The notes beneath the pieces are model-generated. The model did not search any database. It was not told where the DNA came from and saw only the letters and a program-made list of their open reading frames with translations. From JAEUQQ01 sp963697285 (GTDB lineage: Bacteria > Acidobacteriota > Vicinamibacteria > Vicinamibacterales > JAFNAJ01): a stretch of 64,000 bases of DNA. Where the stretch lies: positions 310,001 to 374,000 of the forward strand of contig CAVONI010000009.1 of NCBI GenBank assembly GCA_963697285.1, read 5' to 3'. Position numbers and translations under genes: made by a program. Below, piece after piece: positions 29,024 to 36,409 of this stretch (position 1 is the stretch's first letter; every line of letters starts with the position of its first letter).

Positions 29024-29332
29024 ATGTCCTCCGATCAGGCACCGAAGTCTTCCTACGAAATCGCCATGGCTCGCTTGCGGCAACAGGACGCCGACGCGGG
29101 CGTGGTCGACACGCCGCTCACCGACGCGCAGCGCGAGGCCATTGCCGAAGTGCGTCGCGTCTGCGAGGCCCGGATCGCCGAGGCGCAGATCCTGCACCGT
29201 TCGACCACGCGCGGCCACATGGATCCCGGGACCGTCGAGACAGCGGACGAGGAACTGCGGCGCGACATCCAGCGCCTGCGCGACGACGCCGACCGGAAGG
29301 TTGCGAAGATCCGGGCAGGTGTTCAGGTGTAG
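29024..29332 (+). CDS. Small charged, probably coiled-coil protein (unknown)
   Basis: A 102-residue protein rich in Arg, Glu, Asp and Ala with no hydrophobic segment. Residues about 33-60 (AQREAIAEVRRVCEARIAEA) and 72-98 (ADEELRRDIQRLRDDADRK) have heptad-like spacing, separated by a turn around HMDPGT. There is one cysteine. I do not recognise a family. The start ATG 29024 is 18 bases from the divergent MFS start. It is followed directly by a GC hairpin at 29339. Confidence 0.6.
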   Translation: MSSDQAPKSSYEIAMARLRQQDADAGVVDTPLTDAQREAIAEVRRVCEARIAEAQILHRSTTRGHMDPGTVETADEELRRDIQRLRDDADRKVAKIRAGVQV

Positions 29333-29338
29333 GGCGCC

Positions 29339-29360
29339 GGGCCGCTCTGGGGAGCGGCCC
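29339..29360 (+). terminator. Perfect 9-bp hairpin between convergent genes
   Basis: GGGCCGCTC and GAGCGGCCC pair perfectly around TGGG, seven bases after the small protein's stop and shortly before the peroxiredoxin's stop on the other strand. No T-run follows. Its end, CGGCCCCTAC, is shared with the 49-bp elements at 27661 and 30027, so it may be a short member of the same repeat family. Confidence 0.45.
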
Positions 29361-29396
29361 CTACACCCTCCGGATAGGTATCGCGTTGCCTCTCGG

Positions 29397-29885
29397 TCAG
29401 GTCGGCAGTTGGCACATCGTGGCATCGGCGCCAGACACCGACACGCCGGGGCCCGCTTCGACGTTCACCTCGATCACGGTGCCGTCGTCGACGATCATCG
29501 AGAACCGTCGGGCGCGCGTGCCCATGCCGAAGCGGCTGAGGTCGATGTCGAGACCGAGCGCCCTGACGTAGTCGCCGTTGCCGTCAGCCAGCATCGTGAT
29601 GGTGCCCTCGGCGCCGCTGGCCTGCGCCCACGCGTGCATCACGTGCACGTCGTTCACCGACAGGCAGGCGATCGTATCCACGCCTGCCGCCTTGATCGCG
29701 TCAGCTGACTTCACGTAGCCGGGCAGGTGCTGCTTCGAGCACGTCGGGGTGAAGGCGCCGGGCACACCGAACAGCACGACCCGCTTGCCGGCGAACAGCT
29801 CCCGCGTCGTGATAGGCCGGGGTCCGTCAGGGGTCATGTGCGTGAAGGTGCCTTCGGGAATGGTCTGTCCGGCTGTGATCGGCAT
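29397..29885 (-). CDS. Atypical peroxiredoxin of the Prx5 type
   Basis: A 162-residue thiol peroxidase. The peroxidatic cysteine is Cys49 in VPGAFTPTCS, the exact Prx5 signature. A second Cys (158) in GADATMCQL near the C-terminus may resolve the sulfenate, or glutathione/glutaredoxin may do so. I use ATG 29885, because GAGG lies nine bases before it; another ATG nine bases upstream (29894) has its SD too close. Substrates would be alkyl hydroperoxides and H2O2 in the cytoplasm. It is flanked by repeat elements and has no obvious operon partner. Confidence 0.92.
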   Translation of the reverse strand: MPITAGQTIPEGTFTHMTPDGPRPITTRELFAGKRVVLFGVPGAFTPTCSKQHLPGYVKSADAIKAAGVDTIACLSVNDVHVMHAWAQASGAEGTITMLADGNGDYVRALGLDIDLSRFGMGTRARRFSMIVDDGTVIEVNVEAGPGVSVSGADATMCQLPT

Positions 29886-30026
29886 GAATGGCATCCTCGC
29901 GTTGATGGTGGGCTGCCTGTCAGACGCAGGCCACGCTCGTTACGTCCCGCCCACGCATGACGTGGGCCCGCTTGGTGCGCGTTAAGGGCCGACGCGCCCG
30001 GCCGCCGTTGCGCAGTGACAGGCGGC

Positions 30027-30075
30027 GGGCCGCACCCTTCGACACGCTCAGGGCAGGCTGGGGTGCGGCCCCTAC
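30027..30075 (-). repeat. 49-bp interspersed element, copy 2 (inverted)
   Basis: The reverse complement of 27661-27709 with a single substitution in 49 bases. It touches the 3' end of the SAM-hydrolase gene: that gene's TAG stop (30074-30072) lies inside the element's CCTAC end, so the repeat supplies the stop codon. Confidence 0.85.
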
Positions 30076-30842
30076 ATCCCGGTGGCTGAGGCCGATAGCC
30101 GCACGCGCACCGGCATTCCGCACGCGAGGCCCAGGCGCTCGGCCGCGGATCCGTCGCGGATCGCAATCTCGAGATGCCCGCTCGACCCGCGCAGCGCGAG
30201 CACCGCGCCGACGTTGACGTCGCCGTAGGTGCGCCTCACCTGCAGCACATGCCCCTCCACCTCGCACATCCCGCTGTCGGCCGGCACGTCGTCGATGTTC
30301 GTGATGGCGTTGCCGAAGCGATCGATCGACACGATCTCGCCGAGCATGCCGTCGTGATCGCGGAGCGGGACAGGCATGGCCGCCATCACCGGATGCGGGT
30401 GCGGCGCCCCAAGTTGGCCGAGCGGCGTGCCGACGAGCAAGGCCGCGGCCACCGGAGCGAACACGTCGCGGCCATGGAAGGTCGGTGAGGCGCCCGACGG
30501 GATCGCAAGACGCACGGCCGTCGCTCCAGGATACGACAGGGGGACCGTCAGCACGCCGTTGTCGGGCGCGATGAGGAACCGGTGATCGGCACACATCGCG
30601 ATCGCCGCGCGATCGGTGCCCACGCCGGGATCGACGACCACGATATGGACCGTGCCGACGGGAAAGCGCTGCCAGTAGCGCGCGACCGTGTCACGCGCCT
30701 GCACGATGTCGTGCGCGCGGATGTCGTGGCTCACGTCGATGATGAACGCGTCGGGTGAGTGCGTGAGCAGTTCGCCCTTCATCTCGGCGACGTATCCGTC
30801 GGCCGTGCCGAAGTCCGTGAGCAGCGTGACGAGGGAAGTCAT
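30072..30842 (-). CDS. S-adenosyl-L-methionine hydrolase (DUF62 / SAM hydroxide adenosyltransferase)
   Basis: A 256-residue protein, start ATG 30842, of the fluorinase/chlorinase-related DUF62 family that hydrolyses SAM to adenosine and methionine (known for archaeal and bacterial members). Motifs: LLTDFGTADGYVAEMKG at the N-terminus (the TDFG Asp binds ribose), IDVSHDI, VVVDPGVGTDR, IAPDNGVLT, FHGRDVFAPVAA and the C-terminal-domain IVSIDRFGNAITNID. These are in the expected order and at full length. The final residues and stop codon are contributed by a 49-bp interspersed repeat, a sign of repeat insertion at the gene end. Confidence 0.92.
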   Translation of the reverse strand: MTSLVTLLTDFGTADGYVAEMKGELLTHSPDAFIIDVSHDIRAHDIVQARDTVARYWQRFPVGTVHIVVVDPGVGTDRAAIAMCADHRFLIAPDNGVLTVPLSYPGATAVRLAIPSGASPTFHGRDVFAPVAAALLVGTPLGQLGAPHPHPVMAAMPVPLRDHDGMLGEIVSIDRFGNAITNIDDVPADSGMCEVEGHVLQVRRTYGDVNVGAVLALRGSSGHLEIAIRDGSAAERLGLACGMPVRVRLSASATGM

Positions 30843-30888
30843 GCCGTGACGATATCCGATGTCGCCCACGCGCGTGAGGGGTGACGTC

Positions 30889-31812
30889 TCATCGCGGCAG
30901 CACGACGATGGCGTCCGAGACGGCGCGCGGCCCGGTCGCGTCGGTCGGGCGGTTCACGATGGCTCCCCCGACGACCAGCGTCGTTGAGCCGCCGCCATCC
31001 AGGTTCAGGGCATCGCGGAGGCCGAGCAGCGCAGTCAACCGGTGGAGTTCCCGGAACGACATCCCCACGCTGTGGCCGGGCCGCCTGCCGTCAACGGCCA
31101 CGAGCCAGATGGCCCCCTCGCCATCGGTACCGATCACCGATCGGGGATGCCGCACCACGGGAAAGTCGTCACGCATCCGCTCGACGCCGACATCGGTGAC
31201 GGCCTGGCCGTCGCGCACGAGGAGACCGGCGCCGCCGACGACATCGCGGGCCCTGCGCCACGCCGACAGGTCGAGACCGTCGGGACTCCAGAACGCGAGA
31301 CGGACGGGTGGAGCCGCCAAAACGTCGGGAACTGCGCGCAGTCGGGTGCGGGCAAACGCGAGCCGCGTCTGGTCGTCGTCATCCATGATCGCGACGGCGC
31401 CACGGGGATGGACGCCGAACCCGATGGGTTGGCCATCCACGACGAGCAGTCCGGCCGGGCCGCCAGACGGGGTGAAGTACCCCGCGTTGATGGCCGCGAG
31501 CGCATGCGTCCGGGTCGCGATGTCGAGCACGCGTTCAAGGGCCGGGAGGCGATCGTTGGCCATCACGGCACGGAGGCGGACCTGTGCCGGCTCGAGGCGC
31601 AACGCCTGAATCGAGAGTGCGCCAGGGGCGTCGGCATCGAGCAGGCCGCTGTCGGTGATGGTCGCAAGCGCGATGCCGCGACCGACCGAGACCAGCGGCA
31701 GGGGTGTGACAGCCGACGGAGCGGGCCCGATGCAGAACAGCGCCAGCACCGCGGCGCCGAACGACGCGACCAGTCGCACGACGGCAGAGCGGATGGCCGG
31801 AGTCAGCCTCAT
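30889..31812 (-). CDS. Secreted phosphodiester glycosidase (NAGPA-domain) protein
   Basis: A 307-residue protein, start ATG 31812, with a signal segment (about 8-30). The NAGPA/DUF2233 fold is recognisable from AINAGYFTPSGGPAGLLVVDGQ, WLVAVDGRRPGHSVGMSFRE and the highly conserved LRDALNLDGGGSTTLVVGG. The family includes the human 'uncovering enzyme' that removes GlcNAc from GlcNAc-1-phospho-mannose. Bacterial members act on phosphodiester-linked sugars, possibly teichoic-acid- or exopolysaccharide-like material. It begins five bases after the rluA-like stop, so it is likely cotranscribed. Confidence 0.85.
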   Translation of the reverse strand: MRLTPAIRSAVVRLVASFGAAVLALFCIGPAPSAVTPLPLVSVGRGIALATITDSGLLDADAPGALSIQALRLEPAQVRLRAVMANDRLPALERVLDIATRTHALAAINAGYFTPSGGPAGLLVVDGQPIGFGVHPRGAVAIMDDDDQTRLAFARTRLRAVPDVLAAPPVRLAFWSPDGLDLSAWRRARDVVGGAGLLVRDGQAVTDVGVERMRDDFPVVRHPRSVIGTDGEGAIWLVAVDGRRPGHSVGMSFRELHRLTALLGLRDALNLDGGGSTTLVVGGAIVNRPTDATGPRAVSDAIVVLPR

Positions 31813-31817
31813 CGGGG

Positions 31818-32912
31818 TCACGTCGCCAAGGCGCGCCACGACGGCAACTGGACGCCACCGGACGGGTCGGGCCCCGCGAGCGTCGCAGGGCGCGCAAGCG
31901 GCGGCACGTCGAGCCCCGCCGCCACGATGAGGCCAGACATGTCGGCTGGCAGGCCCGACGTGACGTCGACCTGCCGGCCGGTCACCGGGTGGACGAAGAC
32001 CAACTGGCACGCGTGGAGCGCCTGGCGACGCATGCCCTTCAGCGCCGACACCAGCCGCGCGTCGGTCAGGCCGGCGATCCGCGGGGGACCGTACACGGGG
32101 TCGCCGATGATCGGCGCCCCGACCGCGGCCAGGTGCGCGCGGATCTGGTGCAGGCGGCCGGTCCCAAGCTCGCACGTGACCAGCGCGATGCCGCGACGCG
32201 AGCCTCGCGACACCGCCGCGACCTCATAGCGCGTGAGCGCCTCCTGGCCAAGCGTCGGCGAGGCGATCATCCGGCGGCGATCCAGCGGGTCGCGACGCAG
32301 GCGCAGGGCGATGGTGCCCTGGCGGCGGGCCGGGCGTCCCAGGGTGACCGCAGCGTACCGTTTCACGACGCCGCGGTCGCGCCAGTGCTGCTGAAGCGCC
32401 AGCAGCACGTCTCGGTGCTTGGCGACGAGCAGCAGTCCGGACGTGTCCTTGTCGAGCCGATGGACGAGCGCCGGCGTCCACGCCGCCGCGGCGGCCTGCG
32501 ATTGGCCGAGCAGCGCGTTGAGCATCGTGCCGGCGGCGTGCTTGTAGGTCGGGTGGACGACCATCCCGGCCGGCTTGTCGACGATGAGGAGGTGGTCGTC
32601 TTCGTAGACCACCTCGAGTGACGCCGCTTCCGGCTGCGGACGCAGGCGCGGCGGCGGCTCCGGGAGCCACGCATCGACGGGCTGTCCCTCGAGGACCCTG
32701 GCCGACGGCCGGGAGGCGGCCCTGCCGTCGATGAGGACGTGCTGATGACGGACGGCGCGCTGGATGACGGCGCGCGAGACGCGGGCATCTGAAGGGATGC
32801 GTCGAAGCACGACCCGGTCGATGCGCTGGTGGGCATCGCCGCGATCGGCGACGAAGTGATGCTGTCGCAGCGGGGGACCCTCGGCATCGCGTGGGGAATC
32901 GTCGTGTCGCAC
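31818..32912 (-). CDS. RluA/RluD-type 23S rRNA pseudouridine synthase
   Basis: A 364-residue protein. Residues about 18-75 form an S4 RNA-binding domain (RIDRVVLRRIP, VSRAVIQRAVRHQHVLIDG). The catalytic domain has VYEDDHLLIVDKPAGMVVHP and the diagnostic HRLDKDTSGLLLVAKH, whose Asp in HRLD attacks uracil. RLHQIRAHLAAVGAPIIGDPVYG confirms the RluA group. RluD-like modification of helix 69 is the most likely target but is not proven. Start GTG 32912 is chosen because no ATG precedes the catalytic domain in a sensible place. It lies two bases after the stop of a 21-residue Cys-rich frame, so translation may be coupled. Confidence 0.88.
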   Translation of the reverse strand: MRHDDSPRDAEGPPLRQHHFVADRGDAHQRIDRVVLRRIPSDARVSRAVIQRAVRHQHVLIDGRAASRPSARVLEGQPVDAWLPEPPPRLRPQPEAASLEVVYEDDHLLIVDKPAGMVVHPTYKHAAGTMLNALLGQSQAAAAAWTPALVHRLDKDTSGLLLVAKHRDVLLALQQHWRDRGVVKRYAAVTLGRPARRQGTIALRLRRDPLDRRRMIASPTLGQEALTRYEVAAVSRGSRRGIALVTCELGTGRLHQIRAHLAAVGAPIIGDPVYGPPRIAGLTDARLVSALKGMRRQALHACQLVFVHPVTGRQVDVTSGLPADMSGLIVAAGLDVPPLARPATLAGPDPSGGVQLPSWRALAT

Positions 32913-32914
32913 GT

Positions 32915-32980
32915 TCAGCCGACCGTCACGAGTGCGTCGGGGGAACACCTGCAGGTGCAGTAGGCGCCGTGGCAGTTCAT
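32915..32980 (-). CDS. Possible 21-residue Cys-rich leader peptide upstream of rluA-like gene
   Basis: An ATG-started frame, MNCHGAYCTCRCSPDALV..., with four cysteines and a histidine in its first 12 residues. It ends in TGA two bases before the GTG start of the pseudouridine synthase. The tandem repeat just upstream provides AAGGA eight bases before the ATG. The position and coupling suggest a leader, but a frame this short arises easily by chance. Confidence 0.3.
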   Translation of the reverse strand: MNCHGAYCTCRCSPDALVTVG

Positions 32981-32982
32981 GT

Positions 32983-33014
32983 CTTGCGTCCTTGTGTTCT
33001 TGCGTCCTTGTGTC
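32983..33014. repeat. Tandem duplication, 2 x 16 bp
   Basis: CTTGCGTCCTTGTGTT is followed directly by CTTGCGTCCTTGTGTC (15 of 16 identical). Read on the minus strand each unit contains AAGGA, so the array places an SD-like sequence ahead of the short Cys-rich frame. Confidence 0.8.
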
Positions 33015-33413
33015 AGGGTGCCGATGCCGTTCGCCGCGGCGGCCGAGCCGCCGAGTACACGCGGCGGCAGGCTGGGTCGCCGACAGTCGAGCGGCGGCCT
33101 CACCGGTCACTGTATCAGCGCCCGTGAGCCGATCGGGACTCACGGCAGACGGCCCGGTGCCGATTATCTCTCGTGGAGAGGTCCCGGCCTCGACCGTGCG
33201 GCCGGGAACACGCGCCGGGGCAGGCGCGCTGACGAAGTCGGCTGTTGCGACGACAAATGGGTCAGCGTCGAGAAGAACACTGACGCCATCGGGGTCACTT
33301 CTTCAATCCGCCGCGTGGGCACCGATCTTGAAGAGCTTTTACCGCGACCGCGCGCGTCCGCGCGAATGCATCGGGAGAACTGGTCCCTGACGACCGCTCC
33401 CAGGAGTCGAACG

Positions 33414-34004
33414 ATGCGCCCTCGTTACCTCGTCCTTGCCCTGCTGTTCCTCGTCGTGGCACGCGCAACGTCGGCCGATCCGATCACGGCTCCCGGGTCG
33501 ACCTGGAACAGCGGAGAGGGGCGGAACTTCGAACTCCTGTGGAACGGGTCGGTGGGCACCTTCAGCGTCGACGACCTGGGCACCTCGGTGTACACGTCGC
33601 TGTCGGACTGCTGTCGCGAGGTGTTCGACCGTGTCCGCGACCTGAATCAGGGTAGTTCCCTCACGTTTTCGGGACTGGTCCTCAACTGGTACGTGCCCAT
33701 CAGCACCGTGATCGAAGACGACCTCGATTGGAACCTGCTGGCGGCCAGCGGGTTCGACAACCTCCGGTCGCTCACCGGCGTGGTGACGCTCACCACGTCT
33801 CCGCTGGCCCGGCAGGGGCAGCCGTTGCTGGCGTTCGACCTGGCGCCGGAGGAGGATTCCGTCCAGAGCAACGGCACGCAGCAGTCGATTCCCGAGCCCG
33901 GCGTCCTCCTGCTGATCGGCACGGGCCTCCTCGGATGCTCGACCCTGGCAAGACGACGGATGGCCCGGGCGGCCAATCGGTCGGCCGATCCCGGCGCGCG
34001 TTGA
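33414..34004 (+). CDS. PEP-CTERM sorting-domain exported protein
   Basis: A 196-residue protein with an N-terminal signal peptide (cleavage near TSA-D) and a C-terminal tripartite sorting signal: the PEP motif in SIPEPGVLL, one hydrophobic helix (LLIGTGLLGCSTLA), then the basic tail RRRMARAANR. Such proteins are processed by exosortase and carried to the surface or extracellular matrix in exopolysaccharide-producing Gram-negatives (family knowledge). The central domain is Thr/Ser/Leu-rich and beta-like with a CC pair (SDCCREVFD). ATG 33414 has AGGAG seven bases ahead. No exosortase gene is in the window. Confidence 0.88.
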   Translation: MRPRYLVLALLFLVVARATSADPITAPGSTWNSGEGRNFELLWNGSVGTFSVDDLGTSVYTSLSDCCREVFDRVRDLNQGSSLTFSGLVLNWYVPISTVIEDDLDWNLLAASGFDNLRSLTGVVTLTTSPLARQGQPLLAFDLAPEEDSVQSNGTQQSIPEPGVLLLIGTGLLGCSTLARRRMARAANRSADPGAR

Positions 34005-34085
34005 CAGGGCGCGACCGCCCGGAGTTTGATGGGGCCGTTCGAGCGTCGGCCCCCATGAGGGGGGGCCGCGGTTCGACCGATCCTC

Positions 34086-35249
34086 ATGCCCGTCACCCTC
34101 GGAATCGAACGGCTCCTCGCCTCGGGGCGCCTGCGCGGCCGCCGCATCGGGCTGGTCTGCAATCCCGCGTCGGTCGACAGCCAGCTGCGCCATGTCGCCG
34201 AGTTGTGCCTGGCTGACCGGTCGCTGACGGTCGGCGCGCTGTTCGGACCGCAGCACGGATTTCACTCCGACCTGCAGGACAACATGATCGAGACGCCACA
34301 CGCGGCAGATCGCGCGCGGCGCATCCCGATCTACTCGCTCTACAGCGAAACGCGCGAGCCGACGGCGGCGATGCTCGAAGGGCTCGACGCGCTGGTCATC
34401 GACCTGCAGGACGTCGGCACCCGGGTCTACACCTTCGTCTACACGATGGCCAACTGCCTGCGCGCTGCGGCACGGGTCGGCCTGCCGGTCATCGTCTGTG
34501 ACCGGCCCAATCCCATCGCGGGCGTCACCGTCGACGGGCCGATGCTGGAGCCCGGATTCGAGTCGTTCGTCGGGATGTACCCCATCCCGCTGCAGCACGG
34601 GATGACGATTGGCGAGCTCGCACGGCTCTTCAACGACGCCTTCGGCATCGGCGCGCGGCTCGACGTCGAGCCCATGGGCGGGTGGACGCGCGAGATGTAC
34701 TTTGATGCGACGGGCCTTCCGTGGGTCCTGCCGTCGCCGAACATGCCGACGCTCGACACGGCGATCGTCTATCCGGGCGCGGTGCTCGTCGAGGGCACAC
34801 AGCTGTCGGAGGGGCGTGGGACGACGCGCCCGTTCGAGATCCTCGGTGCCCCGTGGGTCAGTGAGCGGGCGCTGGCGGGGCAGTTGGAGGATCTGGAACT
34901 GCCCGGCGTGCGCTTCCGTGCGATGCGCTTCGAGCCGACGTTCCAGAAGCATGCGCAGGCGTCGTGCGGCGGTGTGCAGGTCCATGTCACCGACCGGCTG
35001 CGCTTTCAGGCCGTGCTGGCGACGGTGGCCGTGCTGGTCGCGATCAAGGCCCAGGAGCCCGGCCGTGACTGGTGGCGGCAGCCGCCCTACGAGTACGAGT
35101 ATGGCAAGATGCCGATCGACATCCTTGCCGGATCCTCGCACCTGCGCGAGCGGGTCGACGCCGGCGACAGCGCGCGCGCCATCGCCGCGGCGTGGGGGCC
35201 TGGCGTCGCGGAGTTCTCGCGCACGCGCGCACCGTTCCTGCTGTATTGA
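34086..35249 (+). CDS. NamZ-like exo-beta-N-acetylmuramidase (DUF1343)
   Basis: A 387-residue DUF1343 protein; characterised members (NamZ) release terminal MurNAc from peptidoglycan fragments during muropeptide recycling. Motifs seen: [62 protein letters not shown] and [16 protein letters not shown], all in family order. Most family members are exported, but I see no signal peptide: the protein begins [18 protein letters not shown], so a cytoplasmic location or a misplaced start is possible. It forms a run with the DinB-like gene 17 bases downstream. Confidence 0.88.
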   Translation: MPVTLGIERLLASGRLRGRRIGLVCNPASVDSQLRHVAELCLADRSLTVGALFGPQHGFHSDLQDNMIETPHAADRARRIPIYSLYSETREPTAAMLEGLDALVIDLQDVGTRVYTFVYTMANCLRAAARVGLPVIVCDRPNPIAGVTVDGPMLEPGFESFVGMYPIPLQHGMTIGELARLFNDAFGIGARLDVEPMGGWTREMYFDATGLPWVLPSPNMPTLDTAIVYPGAVLVEGTQLSEGRGTTRPFEILGAPWVSERALAGQLEDLELPGVRFRAMRFEPTFQKHAQASCGGVQVHVTDRLRFQAVLATVAVLVAIKAQEPGRDWWRQPPYEYEYGKMPIDILAGSSHLRERVDAGDSARAIAAAWGPGVAEFSRTRAPFLLY

Positions 35250-35266
35250 ACGACGAGGTCCACACG

Positions 35267-35743
35267 ATGACCGCCGATGAACGTGCCGCCTTGATTGCCC
35301 AGTACCGCGCCGGCTGCGACGAAGTGGCCAGGGCCCTCGACGGGATCACGCCGCAGGAACTCGACGCCCATCCGCGGCCGGGCGCGTGGAGCCCGCGCGA
35401 GATCGTGCACCACCTGGCCGATTCCGAGATGACGAGCGCGATCCGGTTGCGGCGCCTCATCGCCGAAGACGCGCCGGCCATCGTCGGATACGACCAGGAG
35501 CACTATGCCCGGACGCTGTTCTACGACCGCCCGATCGATGGCTCGCTGGCGGCGTTCAGGGCCGCGCGCGTGACGACCGCAGAGATTCTCGATCGCCTGA
35601 GCGAGGTGCAGTGGCGGCGCGCCGGGACGCACACCGAGCAGGGGCGCTACGACGTCGAGGGCTGGCTGCGCATCTACGCTGCCCACGCGCACGGACACGC
35701 CGACCAGATCCGTCGTGCCCGGGCGTCGGCGGCGAAGGGATGA
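35267..35743 (+). CDS. DinB-like four-helix-bundle protein
   Basis: A 158-residue protein of the DinB/YfiT superfamily. The three metal-ligand histidines expected in the bundle are present: His in REIVHHLADSE and two near the end in AAHAHGHADQI. The helix phrase GAWSPREIVHHLADSEM is the usual signature. Members are often thiol-dependent S-transferases or have no known activity. ATG 35267 follows GAGGTC at 35254-35259. It is cotranscribed with NamZ; a role in a thiol (bacillithiol-like) detoxification is only a family-level possibility. Confidence 0.8.
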   Translation: MTADERAALIAQYRAGCDEVARALDGITPQELDAHPRPGAWSPREIVHHLADSEMTSAIRLRRLIAEDAPAIVGYDQEHYARTLFYDRPIDGSLAAFRAARVTTAEILDRLSEVQWRRAGTHTEQGRYDVEGWLRIYAAHAHGHADQIRRARASAAKG

Positions 35744-35802
35744 ATCCCGGGCGCACGACCGGTTACAATCCCACTTTCGAATCACGGTTTCCGGAGGGTC
35801 CG

Positions 35803-36225
35803 ATGCGTCGACTGATCGTCGCGGCGTGCTGCCTGGTCGCAGCACTTGCGGTTACGGCTGCCCTGCGAGCGCAGCAGCCACCTGCGTCAAATCCCGACGG
35901 ATGGCAGATTCCGCCGACGGCTGCCACCGAGGTGAATCCCATTACCGTGACGCCGGCGGTGCTTGCGAAGGGCAAGAACCTCTACCAGGGTAAGTGTCAA
36001 CGCTGCCACGGTCCTGAGGGCAAGGGCAACGGTCCTGACGCCGACCCGGAACACAAGCCCGACGATCTGAGCGACGGCACCCGCGCGGCGCGCAATCCGG
36101 ACGGCGTGATGTACTACAAGATCTGGAACGGGCGGAAGAAACCGAAGATGCCCGCCTTCAAATCCGACATGGCGCAGAACGACGTGTGGACCGTCATCCA
36201 CTACGCCAAGACCCTCCGCAAGTAA
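35803..36225 (+). CDS. Periplasmic mono-haem cytochrome c
   Basis: A 140-residue protein with signal peptide (about 1-23). The haem site is CQRCHG (Cys65, Cys68, His69) and the sixth ligand is probably Met116 in KKPKMPAF. It has the short class-I cytochrome c fold. The N-terminal spacer (PPASNPDGWQIPPTAATEVNP) is typical of acidobacterial cytochromes. GGAGGG at 35792-35797 precedes ATG 35803 by five bases. It has no respiratory enzyme beside it, so its redox partner is unknown. Confidence 0.9.
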   Translation: MRRLIVAACCLVAALAVTAALRAQQPPASNPDGWQIPPTAATEVNPITVTPAVLAKGKNLYQGKCQRCHGPEGKGNGPDADPEHKPDDLSDGTRAARNPDGVMYYKIWNGRKKPKMPAFKSDMAQNDVWTVIHYAKTLRK

Positions 36226-36266
36226 CCCAACGTTTCCGTCTTCCCGCCCTTGTCACCGAATCGCCG

Positions 36267-36290
36267 CCAATTGGGGTCAGACCCCAATCC
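36267..36290. repeat. GGGGTC-AGA-ACCCC palindrome, copy 3
   Basis: CCAATTGGGGTCAG followed by ACCCCAATCC makes a near-perfect palindrome between the cytochrome gene and the DAP operon. It is the same family as the copies at 1700 and 1869. Confidence 0.8.
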
Positions 36291-36355
36291 GGCAGCGATT
36301 CGCGCGACCACGCCTTTTTCCTGAGGTTCAGCTGAAGCGATCGGTCCCGATATTG

Positions 36356-36377
36356 GAATTGGGGTCAGACCCCAATT
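36356..36377. repeat. GGGGTC-AGA-CCCC palindrome, copy 4
   Basis: AATTGGGGTCAGACCCCAATT is a perfect palindrome apart from its three-base loop, 33 bases before the end of the minus-strand M20 gene. Copies 3 and 4 are about 90 bases apart, again a paired arrangement. Confidence 0.8.
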
Positions 36378-36409
36378 CACGGCGGTGGTCAGGGCGACAA
36401 CGGGGGGTG

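Larger units (their letters stand above)
32913..33413. other. 501-base divergent spacer without a standard gene
   Basis: This lies between the rluA-like gene (minus) and the PEP-CTERM gene (plus). It holds the Cys-rich mini-frame and the 16-bp tandem repeat described separately, and otherwise only low-quality Arg/Pro/Gly-rich frames. AGGAG at 33402-33406 belongs to the PEP-CTERM gene. I see no rRNA, tRNA or riboswitch. Confidence 0.5.
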
